From the NCBI GenBank assembly GCA_016215645.1, contig JACRIX010000053.1, positions 1-64,000 on the forward strand: a stretch of 64,000 nt of DNA, given 5' to 3'. Position numbers and translations under genes: made by a program. Numbering within the stretch: the stretch's first letter is position 1; the number at the start of each line of letters is the position of its first letter. This document shows positions 7,445-15,983 of the stretch, one piece after another. Source of the DNA: Rhodocyclales bacterium (GTDB taxonomy: Bacteria; Pseudomonadota; Gammaproteobacteria; Burkholderiales; Rhodocyclaceae). Under the pieces are notes generated by a model. It did not search any database. It had not been told where the DNA came from and was given only the letters and a program-made list of their open reading frames with translations.

Positions 7445-8676
7445 TTCTTGATCGCAACCTTGCCCAGATCCCACAGCGGCAGGAAGATACCCAGGGCCAG
7501 GATCAGGACCATGATGCCCAGCGATATCACGAGGATGGGTTCGATCTGCTGAGCCAGTGTCTTCAGTTCGTACTCGACCTCGCTCTGGTAAAGGTCAGCG
7601 ACCTCCTTCATCATGTCATCGAGCGCGCCGGATTCCTCGCCGACGGCAATCATCTGCAAAACCACGGGGGTAAACACCTCCGCGGCGATGGAGGTACGCA
7701 GGATGCTTTCGCCGCGCTCGACACCGTCACGCATCTTCTCCACCTTGTCCGCGATGTAGGCGTTGTCCACGGTTTCCGCGACATTGGTCAGCGCCTGGAT
7801 GATCGGGACGCCACTGCGTGACGCCAGCGCAAAGCTCGCCGCAAAGCGCGCCAGCGTCGCCTTGCGCACGATCTTGCCGGCAATCGGGATCTTCAGCTTG
7901 ATGCGGTCCCAGTCGTAGCGTCCCTTCCGGGTATTGCGCCAGGCATTGAATGTAAAGAAGCCGCCGACAGCGCCGAGCAACAGCGCCGGCCACCAGTTCA
8001 GCATGAAGTCGGAGAAGCCGATCAGGAGCTGGGTCATGAAGGGCAGGTCGGCACCGAAACCCTTGAACACCTTGGCGAAGGCCGGTATCACAAAGATATT
8101 GACAATGATGATGGCAATCAGCATCGCGGCGACGACGAACGAGGGATAGCGCAGGGCGGACTTCACCTGGTCGCGCATGAAGCGCTCGAAAGCCATGTGA
8201 TCGAATAGGCGAATGAAGATTTCCTCGAGCCGGCCGGTCATTTCGCCAACGCGCACCATGGAAAGGTAAAAGGGTGTGAATACCTTGGGGTGACGGGCCA
8301 GCGACAGCGAGAGTTCGCGACCCGAGTCGAGGCTTTCGCGCACGTCCTGCAACACCGCTTTCATTGCCGGATTGGTGCTGGAGTCCTGCAAGCCGGCCAG
8401 GGCGCGCATGATGGGAACGCCGGAGCGCAGCAGGGTATGGATCTGCCGCGAGAACAGCAGCACGTCCATGTGCTGCACCTTGGGCTTGAAGATCTGGATG
8501 TCCGTGCCCGGCCCGGAGCCGACAGCCTCGGCCGCTTTGGTCGTCGGGCTGATTTCGATCGGGGTAATGCCACGGCCAAAGAGCAGGTCCGCGACCGCGC
8601 CGGCGTTGGCACCGTCCAGAATTCCCTGCTCGACGTCTCCGGCGCCGTTGCGACCGCGATAGGCGAAGTTGGGCAT
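7441..8676 (-). CDS. mshG: MshG, GspF-family inner-membrane platform protein
   Basis: A 411-residue protein with two GspF/PilC repeats. Each carries a cytoplasmic helical domain with the pattern FSRQIHTLLRSGVPI / FAASFALASRSGVPI, and three hydrophobic segments (near TSALRYPSFV, the centre, and the C-terminal ILVISLGIMVLILALG). The ATG at 8676 (MPNFAYRGRN) is preferred to an upstream frame extension. It is the canonical partner of MshE, which is encoded just upstream. It forms the rotating platform in the inner membrane that the ATPase acts on. Confidence 0.92.
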   Translation of the reverse strand: MPNFAYRGRNGAGDVEQGILDGANAGAVADLLFGRGITPIEISPTTKAAEAVGSGPGTDIQIFKPKVQHMDVLLFSRQIHTLLRSGVPIMRALAGLQDSSTNPAMKAVLQDVRESLDSGRELSLSLARHPKVFTPFYLSMVRVGEMTGRLEEIFIRLFDHMAFERFMRDQVKSALRYPSFVVAAMLIAIIIVNIFVIPAFAKVFKGFGADLPFMTQLLIGFSDFMLNWWPALLLGAVGGFFTFNAWRNTRKGRYDWDRIKLKIPIAGKIVRKATLARFAASFALASRSGVPIIQALTNVAETVDNAYIADKVEKMRDGVERGESILRTSIAAEVFTPVVLQMIAVGEESGALDDMMKEVADLYQSEVEYELKTLAQQIEPILVISLGIMVLILALGIFLPLWDLGKVAIKK

Positions 8677-8699
8677 GGCGATCAGCCGCTCGCTGGGCC

Positions 8700-8730
8700 G
8701 CCCCAAGGGCGGCGAGGCCCCCTTTGGGGC
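8700..8730. repeat. GC-rich stem-loop between mshE and mshG
   Basis: CCCCAAGGG at 8701-8709 pairs imperfectly with CCCCCTTTGGGG ending at 8729. The 93-base gap between mshE and mshG is otherwise empty, which contrasts with the overlapping starts elsewhere in this operon. It looks like an intergenic palindromic element that could stabilise or trim the transcript. Confidence 0.5.
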
Positions 8731-8769
8731 GATAGCGAGTCGATCTTGCAAGCGCGGGGGGCCATACGG

Positions 8770-10476
8770 TTATTCGTCGAGCTGGGTGCTGATGCGCATG
8801 GCTTCTTCGATGGTGGTGCGACCGGCAACGACCAGGCGCACGGCATCACGACGCAGCGTATTGCCGGCCATCTGTTCGCGTCCGATCTGCATGAATTCGT
8901 TGGGGTCGCCACGATTGACGGCCTCGACCAGCGCGTTGTTCATGTCGAGCAGCTCATACACCGCCTGACGCCCCTGGTAGCCGGTGTTGGCGCAGTGAGT
9001 GCAGCCCTGTCCGCGCCGGTAGGCAATGCCATCCACTCCGTCGCCAAGTTCGGCCTTGAGCCAGAGGTGCTCGTGCGGCAGCGGCGCATGAGGAACGACG
9101 CAGTTCTCGCAATTGACGCGAACCAGGCGTTGCGCGAGGACCATCTGGATCGACATCGCCACCATGTAGCGCGGCACACCCATGTCGAGCAGGCGGATCG
9201 GCGTCGACAGCGCATCGTTGGTATGCAGGGTGGACAGTACCAGGTGGCCCGTCATCGCCGCGCGCATGCCGATTTCCGCCGTTTCCTGGTCGCGCATTTC
9301 GCCCAGCAGGATGATGTCCGGATCCTGACGCAAGGCGCTGCGCAGCACGCGGCTGAAGGAAAGGTCGATCTTTTCGTGCACCTGAACCTGGTTCAGGCCG
9401 GGCAGACGGTACTCGACCGGATCCTCGACGGTGATGATCTTCTTTTCCGGCGTATTCAACTCGTTGAGCGCCGCATACAACGTCGTGGTCTTTCCGGAAC
9501 CGGTAGGCCCCGTCACCAGCACGATGCCGGAGGGCCGGGAGATCGCCCGACGAAAGCGCTCCAGCACCGGTCGCGGCATGAAAAGCCGATCCAGCTGCAG
9601 GAGCCCCGTGTTCTGCGCCAGCAGACGCATCACCACGGACTCGCCGTGCTGGGTCGGCATCGAGGATATGCGGATGTCGATGGCGGTGCTGCGCAGCTTG
9701 ATGTTGAAGCGCCCGTCCTGTGGCAAGCGCTTTTCGGAGATGTCGAGGCCCGACATCAACTTCAGCCGCAGCACCAGCGCCGTGGATATCTTTGCATCGG
9801 CCTCGGTTTGCACGTGCAGCACGCCGTCGATGCGAAAGCGGATCACCAGGGACTTTTCCTGGGGTTCGATGTGGATGTCGGACGCGCGCATCTTCAGCGC
9901 TTCCTCGAACACGGTATTGAGCAGCCTGACAACCGGTGCGTCCTCGGCGCCCGCCGTCAGGCCAAGGATGTTGCCAAAATCGGCCGCGATGTCGCCCATG
10001 TCGGCGGTCAATTCCTTGGCCAGTCCCGTGATCTCGGCGGCACGGCTGTAAACGCGGTCGATGGTGGATAGCAGCTGGCTTTCCGTGACCACGGCCAGAT
10101 CGATCTCGCGCTTCAGGATGCGCGACAAATCGTCAAAGGCGCCGAGGTCCGTGGGATCGGCCATGCCCACCACCAGCATGCCGGCACGCTCGCTCAGGAC
10201 CAGGGCGCGATTGCGCCGTGCCTGCGCCTCGGGCAGCAACCTGATCAACTCAGGATGCGGCTTGAACGTCTTCAGGTCGAAGTAATCCGCACCCAGTTGG
10301 CGAGCCAGGCCCTGGGAAATGCCCTCCTCGGTGACATAGGCGCTGTCGACTAGCACCCGTCCGAGCTTGCGCCCGGAACGCTTCTGCTCTTCCAGCGCCA
10401 ACTTGAGTTGCTCAGGGGTAACCAGTTGCTGCTGGACCAGCATGTCACCCAGTCGGATCTTTTCCGGACGTGCCAT
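8770..10476 (-). CDS. mshE: MshE, MSHA pilus extension ATPase with c-di-GMP-type N-domain
   Basis: A 568-residue GspE/PilB-family hexameric ATPase. The ATG at 10476 is preceded by GGAGG. The N-terminus carries the MshEN pattern RLGDMLVQQQLVTPEQLKLA and a second LGRVLVDSAYVTEE repeat, the module known to bind cyclic di-GMP in MshE. The core has Walker A GPTGSGKT (about residues 323-330), an Asp box, a Walker B region ILLGEMRDQETAE and a His box STLHTNDA. A C-terminal C-x2-C ... C-x2-C zinc module (CENC, CTHC) follows. It powers pilus extension with MshG. Retraction ATPases of the PilT type are not present in the window. Confidence 0.93.
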   Translation of the reverse strand: MARPEKIRLGDMLVQQQLVTPEQLKLALEEQKRSGRKLGRVLVDSAYVTEEGISQGLARQLGADYFDLKTFKPHPELIRLLPEAQARRNRALVLSERAGMLVVGMADPTDLGAFDDLSRILKREIDLAVVTESQLLSTIDRVYSRAAEITGLAKELTADMGDIAADFGNILGLTAGAEDAPVVRLLNTVFEEALKMRASDIHIEPQEKSLVIRFRIDGVLHVQTEADAKISTALVLRLKLMSGLDISEKRLPQDGRFNIKLRSTAIDIRISSMPTQHGESVVMRLLAQNTGLLQLDRLFMPRPVLERFRRAISRPSGIVLVTGPTGSGKTTTLYAALNELNTPEKKIITVEDPVEYRLPGLNQVQVHEKIDLSFSRVLRSALRQDPDIILLGEMRDQETAEIGMRAAMTGHLVLSTLHTNDALSTPIRLLDMGVPRYMVAMSIQMVLAQRLVRVNCENCVVPHAPLPHEHLWLKAELGDGVDGIAYRRGQGCTHCANTGYQGRQAVYELLDMNNALVEAVNRGDPNEFMQIGREQMAGNTLRRDAVRLVVAGRTTIEEAMRISTQLDE

Positions 10477-10628
10477 CAGGCATCCTCCATCGCAGGCACG
10501 GGATTTCGTCTGCTCCCGATTCTGCACCAAATCGCAGGCCCAAATCGCTGATTCATAGTGGTAAAAGCCCCATGTTTCAGGTCGTGCCCTTCACTCCGGA
10601 TCCCCGTCGATCAAGGCCAGGCCGTTGC

Positions 10629-11264
10629 TCACGGCGTGCGGCGCGGTGCGGATCTGGAACCAGGTGCCGGCGCGACGCCGGAAGGATCGACGGACTCGGT
10701 TGCCAATCCCGTTGGACGGGTATCGAGGAATTTCTTCTTTTCAGCCCAGCTCACATAGTCCCAGGTCGACTGCTCGAAGTCATACTCGAAGGTGTCGAAA
10801 ATGGTAAAGGTGGCGACATAAAAGAACCGTGGCTTCCGGTTCTCGCAACTGTAGCCAAAGTTTTCGCCCAACCTGTCGATCAGGTCCTGCTGCTTGTACC
10901 CCAGGGCCAGCAACTGCGGCGGACAACGACCATAGTCGGCGATATGGCGACGGATTTCCCGAACGACTTGGTTGGCATCGCTGCGGACCAATTCATGCCG
11001 CGTGAAATGCGCCGCAAATACCAGCAGAAATGCCACCATCCAGACGAAAATACAGATGATCTGGGCCAAACGCGCATACGGCCGACGCACGATGATATAG
11101 ACGCTCCACGCCAGCCACGCGGAAATCGGCAAGGCCAAAACGACGAGCAGAAACGCCGCATGGGCCTGCCCGACCGTCAGGACGGTAAGGACCGCGACGA
11201 TGATCGCGGAATTGATTTTCCGCTTCGATTCGCGGGAAAGAAAGAATCGGACCTGTTCGTTCAC
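10629..11264 (-). CDS. Hypothetical membrane protein between orphan pilin and mshE
   Basis: A protein of about 211 residues, not assigned to a family. It has three hydrophobic segments in its first half (INSAIIVAVLTVLTV, AAFLLVVLALPISAWLAWSV, IICIFVWMVAFLLVFAAHF) and a soluble C-terminal half rich in aromatic and charged residues. The GTG at 11264 is chosen because the frame upstream to 11408 crosses the pilin terminator; the ribosome site is poor. It follows that terminator and ends about 150 bases before mshE, so it may be the first gene of the downstream transcript. A role in pilus function is possible from position only. Confidence 0.55.
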   Translation of the reverse strand: MNEQVRFFLSRESKRKINSAIIVAVLTVLTVGQAHAAFLLVVLALPISAWLAWSVYIIVRRPYARLAQIICIFVWMVAFLLVFAAHFTRHELVRSDANQVVREIRRHIADYGRCPPQLLALGYKQQDLIDRLGENFGYSCENRKPRFFYVATFTIFDTFEYDFEQSTWDYVSWAEKKKFLDTRPTGLATESVDPSGVAPAPGSRSAPRRTP

Positions 11265-11406
11265 GGTGTCAGGCTGGCAGCGTTGAGTCCGGACCCAGGC
11301 CAGGGAAGCGGGTCGGCGCGAAAGCCAGATCGCCAGCCATATCCCGGCCCGATGAAGCACAAACGGCGGCAGTCCCCCAAGGGTCCTGCGGCCGGAAGGG
11401 TACCGC

Positions 11407-11436
11407 AAAAAACCGACGGGCCAGGAAGCCCGTCGG
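11407..11436 (-). terminator. Intrinsic terminator of the orphan pilin gene
   Basis: On the minus strand a perfect 9-base stem (CCGACGGGC / GCCCGTCGG) with a 6-base loop is followed by six T residues. It lies 16 bases after the pilin stop codon and separates the pilin from the membrane protein and mshE. Confidence 0.88.
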
Positions 11437-11452
11437 AGCCAACATTATTGCA

Positions 11453-12148
11453 TCAGCCAATCTTCATGCAGAGCGTCCAGGGGTTCACCTGGGTGGTCTC
11501 GTTGTACGCCGTCGCCGCTGGCACCGCGACAGCGGGAGCCAGCGGGTTGGCGGCGCCGTTGATGCCGCGCATGTTGCCCACGTTGTTGCCGATGTTGGTG
11601 GCGGGAAGCGGGCCGTCGATCATGGTGTCGATGGCAGCCGCCTGTTTTGTCGTCAGGCCTGATGCGCACGCGAAGACACCGACCATGCCATAGATGGTGC
11701 CGGTTGCGACGCCGATCAGACCGTTGGCGGAATGCTTGGGCAGCGCGGCGGTACCTACATCGGTTGAGCTACCGGACAGGAAGCCCGCCGCGCGCAAGGC
11801 CTGCCAGAAGCTTTCGTTCTCGGCCGCGGCGGCATTGGTGAAGGTGTTTGCGAACGGCATCAGCAAAATGCCGTTGCCGTTGCCGGCGTTGGACATGGCG
11901 GCCGGCCAGCCGCGGGCCACAAAGGTTGCATTGCCTTCATCGCCGGGCGGTACCTTGTAGCGGTCAAGATAGGAGTTGTAGGCCGCCTGGACAGACTTCA
12001 TGTCGCTGACGATGGACTTGGTCTTGGTGTTCTCGATCATCTCCTGGCCCTGCAGCACGCCCACCAGCAGCAGGCCGATGATGACCAGCACGATGGCGAT
12101 TTCGACCAGGGTGAAGCCCGCTTGGCGGGCAACTTTCTGAAGCTTCAT
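11453..12148 (-). CDS. Orphan type IV prepilin, probably abundant
   Basis: A 231-residue prepilin. The start at 12148 has a strong GAGGAG site and gives the leader MKLQKVARQAG, then FTLVEIAIVLVIIGLLLVGVL with Glu5. The next stretch (IENTKTKSIVSDMKSVQAAY) belongs to a common family of prepilin-like subunits found with type II secretion-like gene sets. A C-terminal Cys is in TLCMKIG. It has its own candidate promoter and a strong terminator, which suggests high expression independent of the surrounding operon. It may be the main subunit served by the second ATPase/platform pair encoded upstream. Confidence 0.85.
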   Translation of the reverse strand: MKLQKVARQAGFTLVEIAIVLVIIGLLLVGVLQGQEMIENTKTKSIVSDMKSVQAAYNSYLDRYKVPPGDEGNATFVARGWPAAMSNAGNGNGILLMPFANTFTNAAAAENESFWQALRAAGFLSGSSTDVGTAALPKHSANGLIGVATGTIYGMVGVFACASGLTTKQAAAIDTMIDGPLPATNIGNNVGNMRGINGAANPLAPAVAVPAATAYNETTQVNPWTLCMKIG

Positions 12149-12193
12149 GGTGATCTCCTCTTTGTGGATGCGTATGGAATTTCTATGGATCGC

Positions 12194-12222
12194 ACTGTAA
12201 TCGACAGCGTAGTGGCCGTGAA
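12194..12222 (-). promoter_or_regulatory. Candidate sigma-70 promoter for the orphan pilin
   Basis: Read on the minus strand: TTCACG (12222-12217), a 17-base spacer, then TACAGT (12199-12194), about 45 bases upstream of the start codon. The match is moderate and the assignment is tentative. Confidence 0.3.
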
Positions 12223-12233
12223 GTGAAAAATCT

Positions 12234-13343
12234 TTACGGTGGGCTTGCCGGCAAACGCAAGACGAACCGGAGGCCCGCTGCTTCCGGTCGTGCTTGCAGG
12301 TCGCCGCCAGCTTCGCGCAGGCTCTTGCGCGCCTGGTAGAGCCCAAGGCCGAGCCCGCTGGGGCGACCGCTGGCGAAGGGCTCAAAGATCTTTTCCTTGG
12401 CCAGCGGCTTGGTTCCCGGTGGCCAGGGGCAGAAAAAGTCCAACTCGACGAACTGGCCGCCGGCTGAGGAAATCGTCTGCAAGCAGAGTTTGGGAGTTAC
12501 GGTCGGCGTCTCCCGCCATCCGGCGGCAAGGTTGCCGAAAAGGTTGTCCAGCGCCCGTGCCAGCAATCCGGTTGCCACCCACACCCGGGCCTCGCCGTCG
12601 ATCACGGGCTCTACGCCCGCCAGGCGCGCGGCCTGGCGGGCCGCCACATGCAACTCCACGGATGACGCCTGCTCGATCACCGGATGGCGGCCGAGTGCCG
12701 CAATCAGGCGCTCGGCGCGATCTCGCGCCAGCCCGGCGTTGTCGCGCAGCCGATGGGCCGCGGCAAGCATGGACGCATCGTCTTCGCTGTTGGCAAAGTC
12801 GTCTGCTACCCACAGAACCCACTGTGCCTGATTGCGCATGTCATGCTGCAAATAGAGGGACAGGCGCGCCCGCTCCGCCAGTGCCGCCGAGAGCGCCTCG
12901 GTACGCGCATGCAGGCGCGTCTCCAGCAGGAGCACGAAGACTCGCGCGAGATGGTCGGCGAACAGGCGGTTTTCGCCCCATGCATCGGCGTGGGTCAGTG
13001 AAACGCGCAGCCTGACCTCATCACCGCTTGCCAGGTCGAATTCCAGGGGTGCCACCGGAGCCTTGCGCGATTTCGCGGCGCGGGCCTCCAGGCTACCCGC
13101 CACCGGTTGGCCGAACCAGCTCCCTTCCCAGCTCAGTCGCCGCCAGCCGCCGCTTTCCAGATCACCCCAGGCGGCGGCCGGCAACTCCAACGGATCGAGG
13201 GGCAGGCTGGCCAGTTGCAGCAGGTTCTCCAGACGTCGTCGATAGTTGCGCGCCAGCCAGGCGATCCGGAAGCTGGCCCCCAGAATCGCAATTCCGGCCG
13301 CAATCAGAAACAGCCCGAATCTAGCCGGGGCGTCGAATGCCAT
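12234..13343 (-). CDS. Membrane-anchored sensor histidine kinase
   Basis: A 369-residue kinase with one N-terminal membrane segment (GLFLIAAGIAILGASFRIAWL), a middle region without a recognised sensor domain, an H-box LQHDMRNQAQWVL with the phospho-acceptor His, and a C-terminal ATPase domain with an N-box-like ALDNLFGNLA and a G-box GLGLGLYQARKSL. The ATG overlaps the response-regulator gene by 23 bases, so the two are coupled. Position between the pseudopilins and the orphan pilin suggests it controls pilin expression. The signal is unknown. Confidence 0.85.
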   Translation of the reverse strand: MAFDAPARFGLFLIAAGIAILGASFRIAWLARNYRRRLENLLQLASLPLDPLELPAAAWGDLESGGWRRLSWEGSWFGQPVAGSLEARAAKSRKAPVAPLEFDLASGDEVRLRVSLTHADAWGENRLFADHLARVFVLLLETRLHARTEALSAALAERARLSLYLQHDMRNQAQWVLWVADDFANSEDDASMLAAAHRLRDNAGLARDRAERLIAALGRHPVIEQASSVELHVAARQAARLAGVEPVIDGEARVWVATGLLARALDNLFGNLAAGWRETPTVTPKLCLQTISSAGGQFVELDFFCPWPPGTKPLAKEKIFEPFASGRPSGLGLGLYQARKSLREAGGDLQARPEAAGLRFVLRLPASPP

Positions 13344-13950
13344 ACTTGTTCAGGTAGTAGTAGACGTGCTCACGAGCCAGGCCAAGGCGCCGGGCCGCAT
13401 CGGCAACGTTGTATCCGGCGTCCGCCAGGGCCCGCCGTATCAACTGCTCTTCCGCGGCAGCAGCCGCTTCCTTGGGCCCTTCGTCGAGGCGTGCGGTGAG
13501 CTGTACCCGGGCCTCGCCGGCTTCGGCCATGCGCGACTCCTCACGCAGGAACAACATGGCGCGGCGCAAGGCCTGGACGATTTGCGACACCGAGGCCGGC
13601 TTGAGGATGAAATCGAAGGCACCACGACGAACCGCCGCGAGCGCCGCGGCACTTTCATCCTGCCCGGTAAGTACTATCACCTTGGACGACGGTGACTTGG
13701 CCAAACATTCATCAAGCACGGCCAGGCCCTCAACCATGGTGCTTGGCGCCGGAGGCAAACCCAGATCGAGCAGCACCAGTTGCGGCGCCCCGGTTGCGGC
13801 GAGGCATGCCGATGCCGATTCCCTGTCGCCGGCCACGTCGACAGCGAATCCCTTGTCGCTCAACGCCGAGGCCAGGTAGGACGAGAGCGCCGGATCGTCC
13901 TCGACGATCAGCAGCGGCCAATTTTCGGCGTCGTCGGCGTTGGTCGGCAA
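13321..13950 (-). CDS. Response regulator with receiver and Fis-type HTH domains
   Basis: A 209-residue regulator starting at TTG (13950) with GAGG upstream. Residues 10-130 form a receiver with acidic pocket IVEDDPAL, phospho-acceptor Asp in VLLDLGLP, Thr in VIVLTGQD and Lys in FILKPAS. There is no AAA+ domain. The C-terminus is a Fis-type helix-turn-helix (NVADAARRLGLAREHVYYYL). This receiver-plus-Fis layout is that of the PrrA/RegA/ActR class. Likely targets are nearby pilin promoters, but no binding site is identified. Confidence 0.85.
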   Translation of the reverse strand: MPTNADDAENWPLLIVEDDPALSSYLASALSDKGFAVDVAGDRESASACLAATGAPQLVLLDLGLPPAPSTMVEGLAVLDECLAKSPSSKVIVLTGQDESAAALAAVRRGAFDFILKPASVSQIVQALRRAMLFLREESRMAEAGEARVQLTARLDEGPKEAAAAAEEQLIRRALADAGYNVADAARRLGLAREHVYYYLNKYGIRRPG

Positions 13951-13966
13951 CTCAAGGCCTCATCGG

Positions 13967-14734
13967 TCAGGGAAGCTTTCCCGACTGAAGCATGCGATTG
14001 AAGATCAGGCTAGCGGGCAGCCAACCAACGATGTCATCAAATTCACCTCCGGTTCCTCCTGCTATCACCGGCGTATTGCTGACAAATGTCGTGTCGGCGT
14101 CGGCATTCTCGGTTTCATTGACGTTTGCCACAGGAGGTGCTGGAATTGCCTGCCCGTTGGCACTGATCGCTCCCCATGCGTTGGGGCCGTGAGACAGAAC
14201 CACGGCCGGTACAGATGTCGCCGCTGCGATTGTTGCACCCAGGTTGTTCAGAGTATTGACGGTGAGAGTTCCCGTATTTGTAAGGCGAATACCCGTCTGG
14301 CTGTTGGCAAAAACCTGAGTGACGCTGTAGCGAATGCGATTTCCCCAGGCATCGGTACCATTGATTCCCAAGGTTACCCAGGGAAGATTGCCTTCCAATA
14401 CGGAACAACCGCCGACGGTGTTCCGGTCTTCGAGCCCATCATTCGCCACGTTGGGTAGAACCGAGACACCGATCACCGGTGCAGCCGCAGTCTTGTCCGG
14501 GCACGGCAGGTAGGGGTGAGTCGACGGCGCCAGCACTTCGCTGTGGCTAGCGGCGTATCCCAGCAAGGCTTCCTTGGCGTCCTCAAGGACCTTTAGCGTG
14601 TCCTTGAACTTCTGTGCTTCAATTTGAGTACTCACCACGGAAAGCCCACCGCCAATGAGCATGGCAACGATGAGCAAGACCACCGCCATTTCGACCAGCG
14701 TGAAACCGTTCCGATGCGTCGTTTGAGCGTTCAT
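13967..14734 (-). CDS. Pseudopilin with large globular domain (paralogue 2, Glu5 type)
   Basis: A 255-residue prepilin-like protein: leader MNAQTTHRNG, then FTLVEMAVVLLIVAMLIGGG with Glu5. The globular domain shares many blocks with the neighbouring upstream pseudopilin: PYLPCPDKT, a NDGLEDRN-type block, EGNLPWV, WGNRIRYSVTQ, SHGPNAWGA and GGEFDD near the C-terminus. These blocks are typical of a prepilin-like family often found beside type II secretion-like genes. It ends 17 bases before the response regulator start. It is probably a minor or tip subunit for the second motor encoded upstream. Confidence 0.78.
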   Translation of the reverse strand: MNAQTTHRNGFTLVEMAVVLLIVAMLIGGGLSVVSTQIEAQKFKDTLKVLEDAKEALLGYAASHSEVLAPSTHPYLPCPDKTAAAPVIGVSVLPNVANDGLEDRNTVGGCSVLEGNLPWVTLGINGTDAWGNRIRYSVTQVFANSQTGIRLTNTGTLTVNTLNNLGATIAAATSVPAVVLSHGPNAWGAISANGQAIPAPPVANVNETENADADTTFVSNTPVIAGGTGGEFDDIVGWLPASLIFNRMLQSGKLP

Positions 14735-14747
14735 GATCTTCCTTACC

Positions 14748-15479
14748 TTATAGCTTGCCGGCCTGCTGCATTCGAGCAAAGATCGTGGCCGACGTAAGCC
14801 AGACTGTCTGGTCGTCAAATTCGCCGCCCACGCCACCGGTATCAACAGCGGCCCCAGTGACAAAAACCGCATCGCCATCGGTATTCTCGCGCTCATTGGT
14901 ATTTGCCAGGGGGGGCAAGGGAACGATGGTGCCGTTGGAGCTTGTCGCGCCCCATGCGTTCGGCCCGTGCGAGATCACGACCAGAGGAACTGCCGCCGCG
15001 ACCAAGGCGCCCGCCGTATCGTTTACGGTGAGCGTTCCAAGGCTGGTCAGTTGCATGCCCGCCACGCTATTGGAAAATGCGGCGGTCACGCTATAGCGCA
15101 GGCGATTGCCCCAACTGTCGGTCGCCGGCAATCCGAGATCCACCCACGGCAGATTCCCTTCCTGAACGACGCATGCGCCTGTACCCGGATTCCGGTCCTC
15201 GATACCGTCGTTCGCAACGCCCAGACCGACCGCCGTTGTCTTGTCAGGGCACGGCAAATAGGGTCGGGTTGCGGGTGGGCCGGTTTCAGTATGGCTGGCA
15301 GCAAAACCGATAAGCGCATCCGCAGCCAGAGATAGACGCCGATTCGCTTCCGTGACCTGACCATGCTTAGGGTTGATACTGATGCTGCGCATCGCAAAAA
15401 AAGCCCCCAACAAGCCAAACACCATCAGCAGCATCAGCAGTGCCGCACCGCGCTGGCTCCGGGCGAATCTCGGTCTCAT
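14748..15479 (-). CDS. Pseudopilin with large globular domain (paralogue 1, GspK/PilX-like N-terminus)
   Basis: A 243-residue protein with N-terminus MRPRFARSQRG followed by AALLMLLMVFGLLGAFFAM. There is no Glu5, as in GspK- or PilX-like subunits that occupy the tip. The globular domain is paralogous to the next gene: PYLPCPDKT, NDGIEDRN, EGNLPWVDLG, WGNRLRYSVTA, SHGPNAWGA, GGEFDD, and a C-terminal RMQQAGKL. Its ATG overlaps the mshK-like stop (ATGA). The pair probably forms a heteromeric tip or initiation complex. Confidence 0.78.
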   Translation of the reverse strand: MRPRFARSQRGAALLMLLMVFGLLGAFFAMRSISINPKHGQVTEANRRLSLAADALIGFAASHTETGPPATRPYLPCPDKTTAVGLGVANDGIEDRNPGTGACVVQEGNLPWVDLGLPATDSWGNRLRYSVTAAFSNSVAGMQLTSLGTLTVNDTAGALVAAAVPLVVISHGPNAWGATSSNGTIVPLPPLANTNERENTDGDAVFVTGAAVDTGGVGGEFDDQTVWLTSATIFARMQQAGKL

Positions 15480-15919
15480 TTCGAACGTCGAATGCTGACC
15501 GCCCCGGCCGGAAGGGCATCACTGCGGGCGCCGCTTTCCAGTTCGAGCGTCTCGCGCACACGCATCTGCTTGCCGTCGATCACCACGCGGCCGGCCGCGA
15601 TCACTGGCACACCGGCCGAGCTGATCGCTTCGCCTTCCTTCACCGGACGGCCATTGATCCACGCGGTACCCTTGCGACCATCGCGGGAAACCACTCCGGT
15701 CAGTGAGACATGGGCGCTGACGCCCTCCCCTTCATAGCCATCACCCTTGCGACTGGCCACGATCATCGCCCGTTCCACGGGAGAGTAAAACAGGGTACCC
15801 AGCCTGTCCTGGCTAGGCTGGGCCAAGACAGGCGCTACCCGCAACAGGCAAGCCATCGCCGCCATCGAAACCGCCAGGTTTCGCCGGGAGCGCATTCGGT
15901 CGAAATCACCGGCGGTCAT
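15476..15919 (-). CDS. mshK: MshK-like periplasmic protein
   Basis: A protein of about 147 residues. The ATG at 15919 is preceded by CCAGGAA; an internal ATG at 15895 is also possible. A signal peptide (RNLAVSMAAMACLLRVAPVLA) is followed by a small domain with the repeated theme of a short motif plus GRPVKEGEAI and VVIDGKQMRVRE, seen in PilP/GspC/MshK-type alignment proteins. It sits directly after mshJ, matching the I-J-K order. It is expected to link the inner-membrane proteins to the MshL secretin. Confidence 0.72.
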   Translation of the reverse strand: MTAGDFDRMRSRRNLAVSMAAMACLLRVAPVLAQPSQDRLGTLFYSPVERAMIVASRKGDGYEGEGVSAHVSLTGVVSRDGRKGTAWINGRPVKEGEAISSAGVPVIAAGRVVIDGKQMRVRETLELESGARSDALPAGAVSIRRSK

Positions 15920-15983
15920 TTTCCTGGCCTCCCAACCGCCGCAGGCGGCGGACCAACGATTGTGACCAAGGGTTCTGCGAGTC

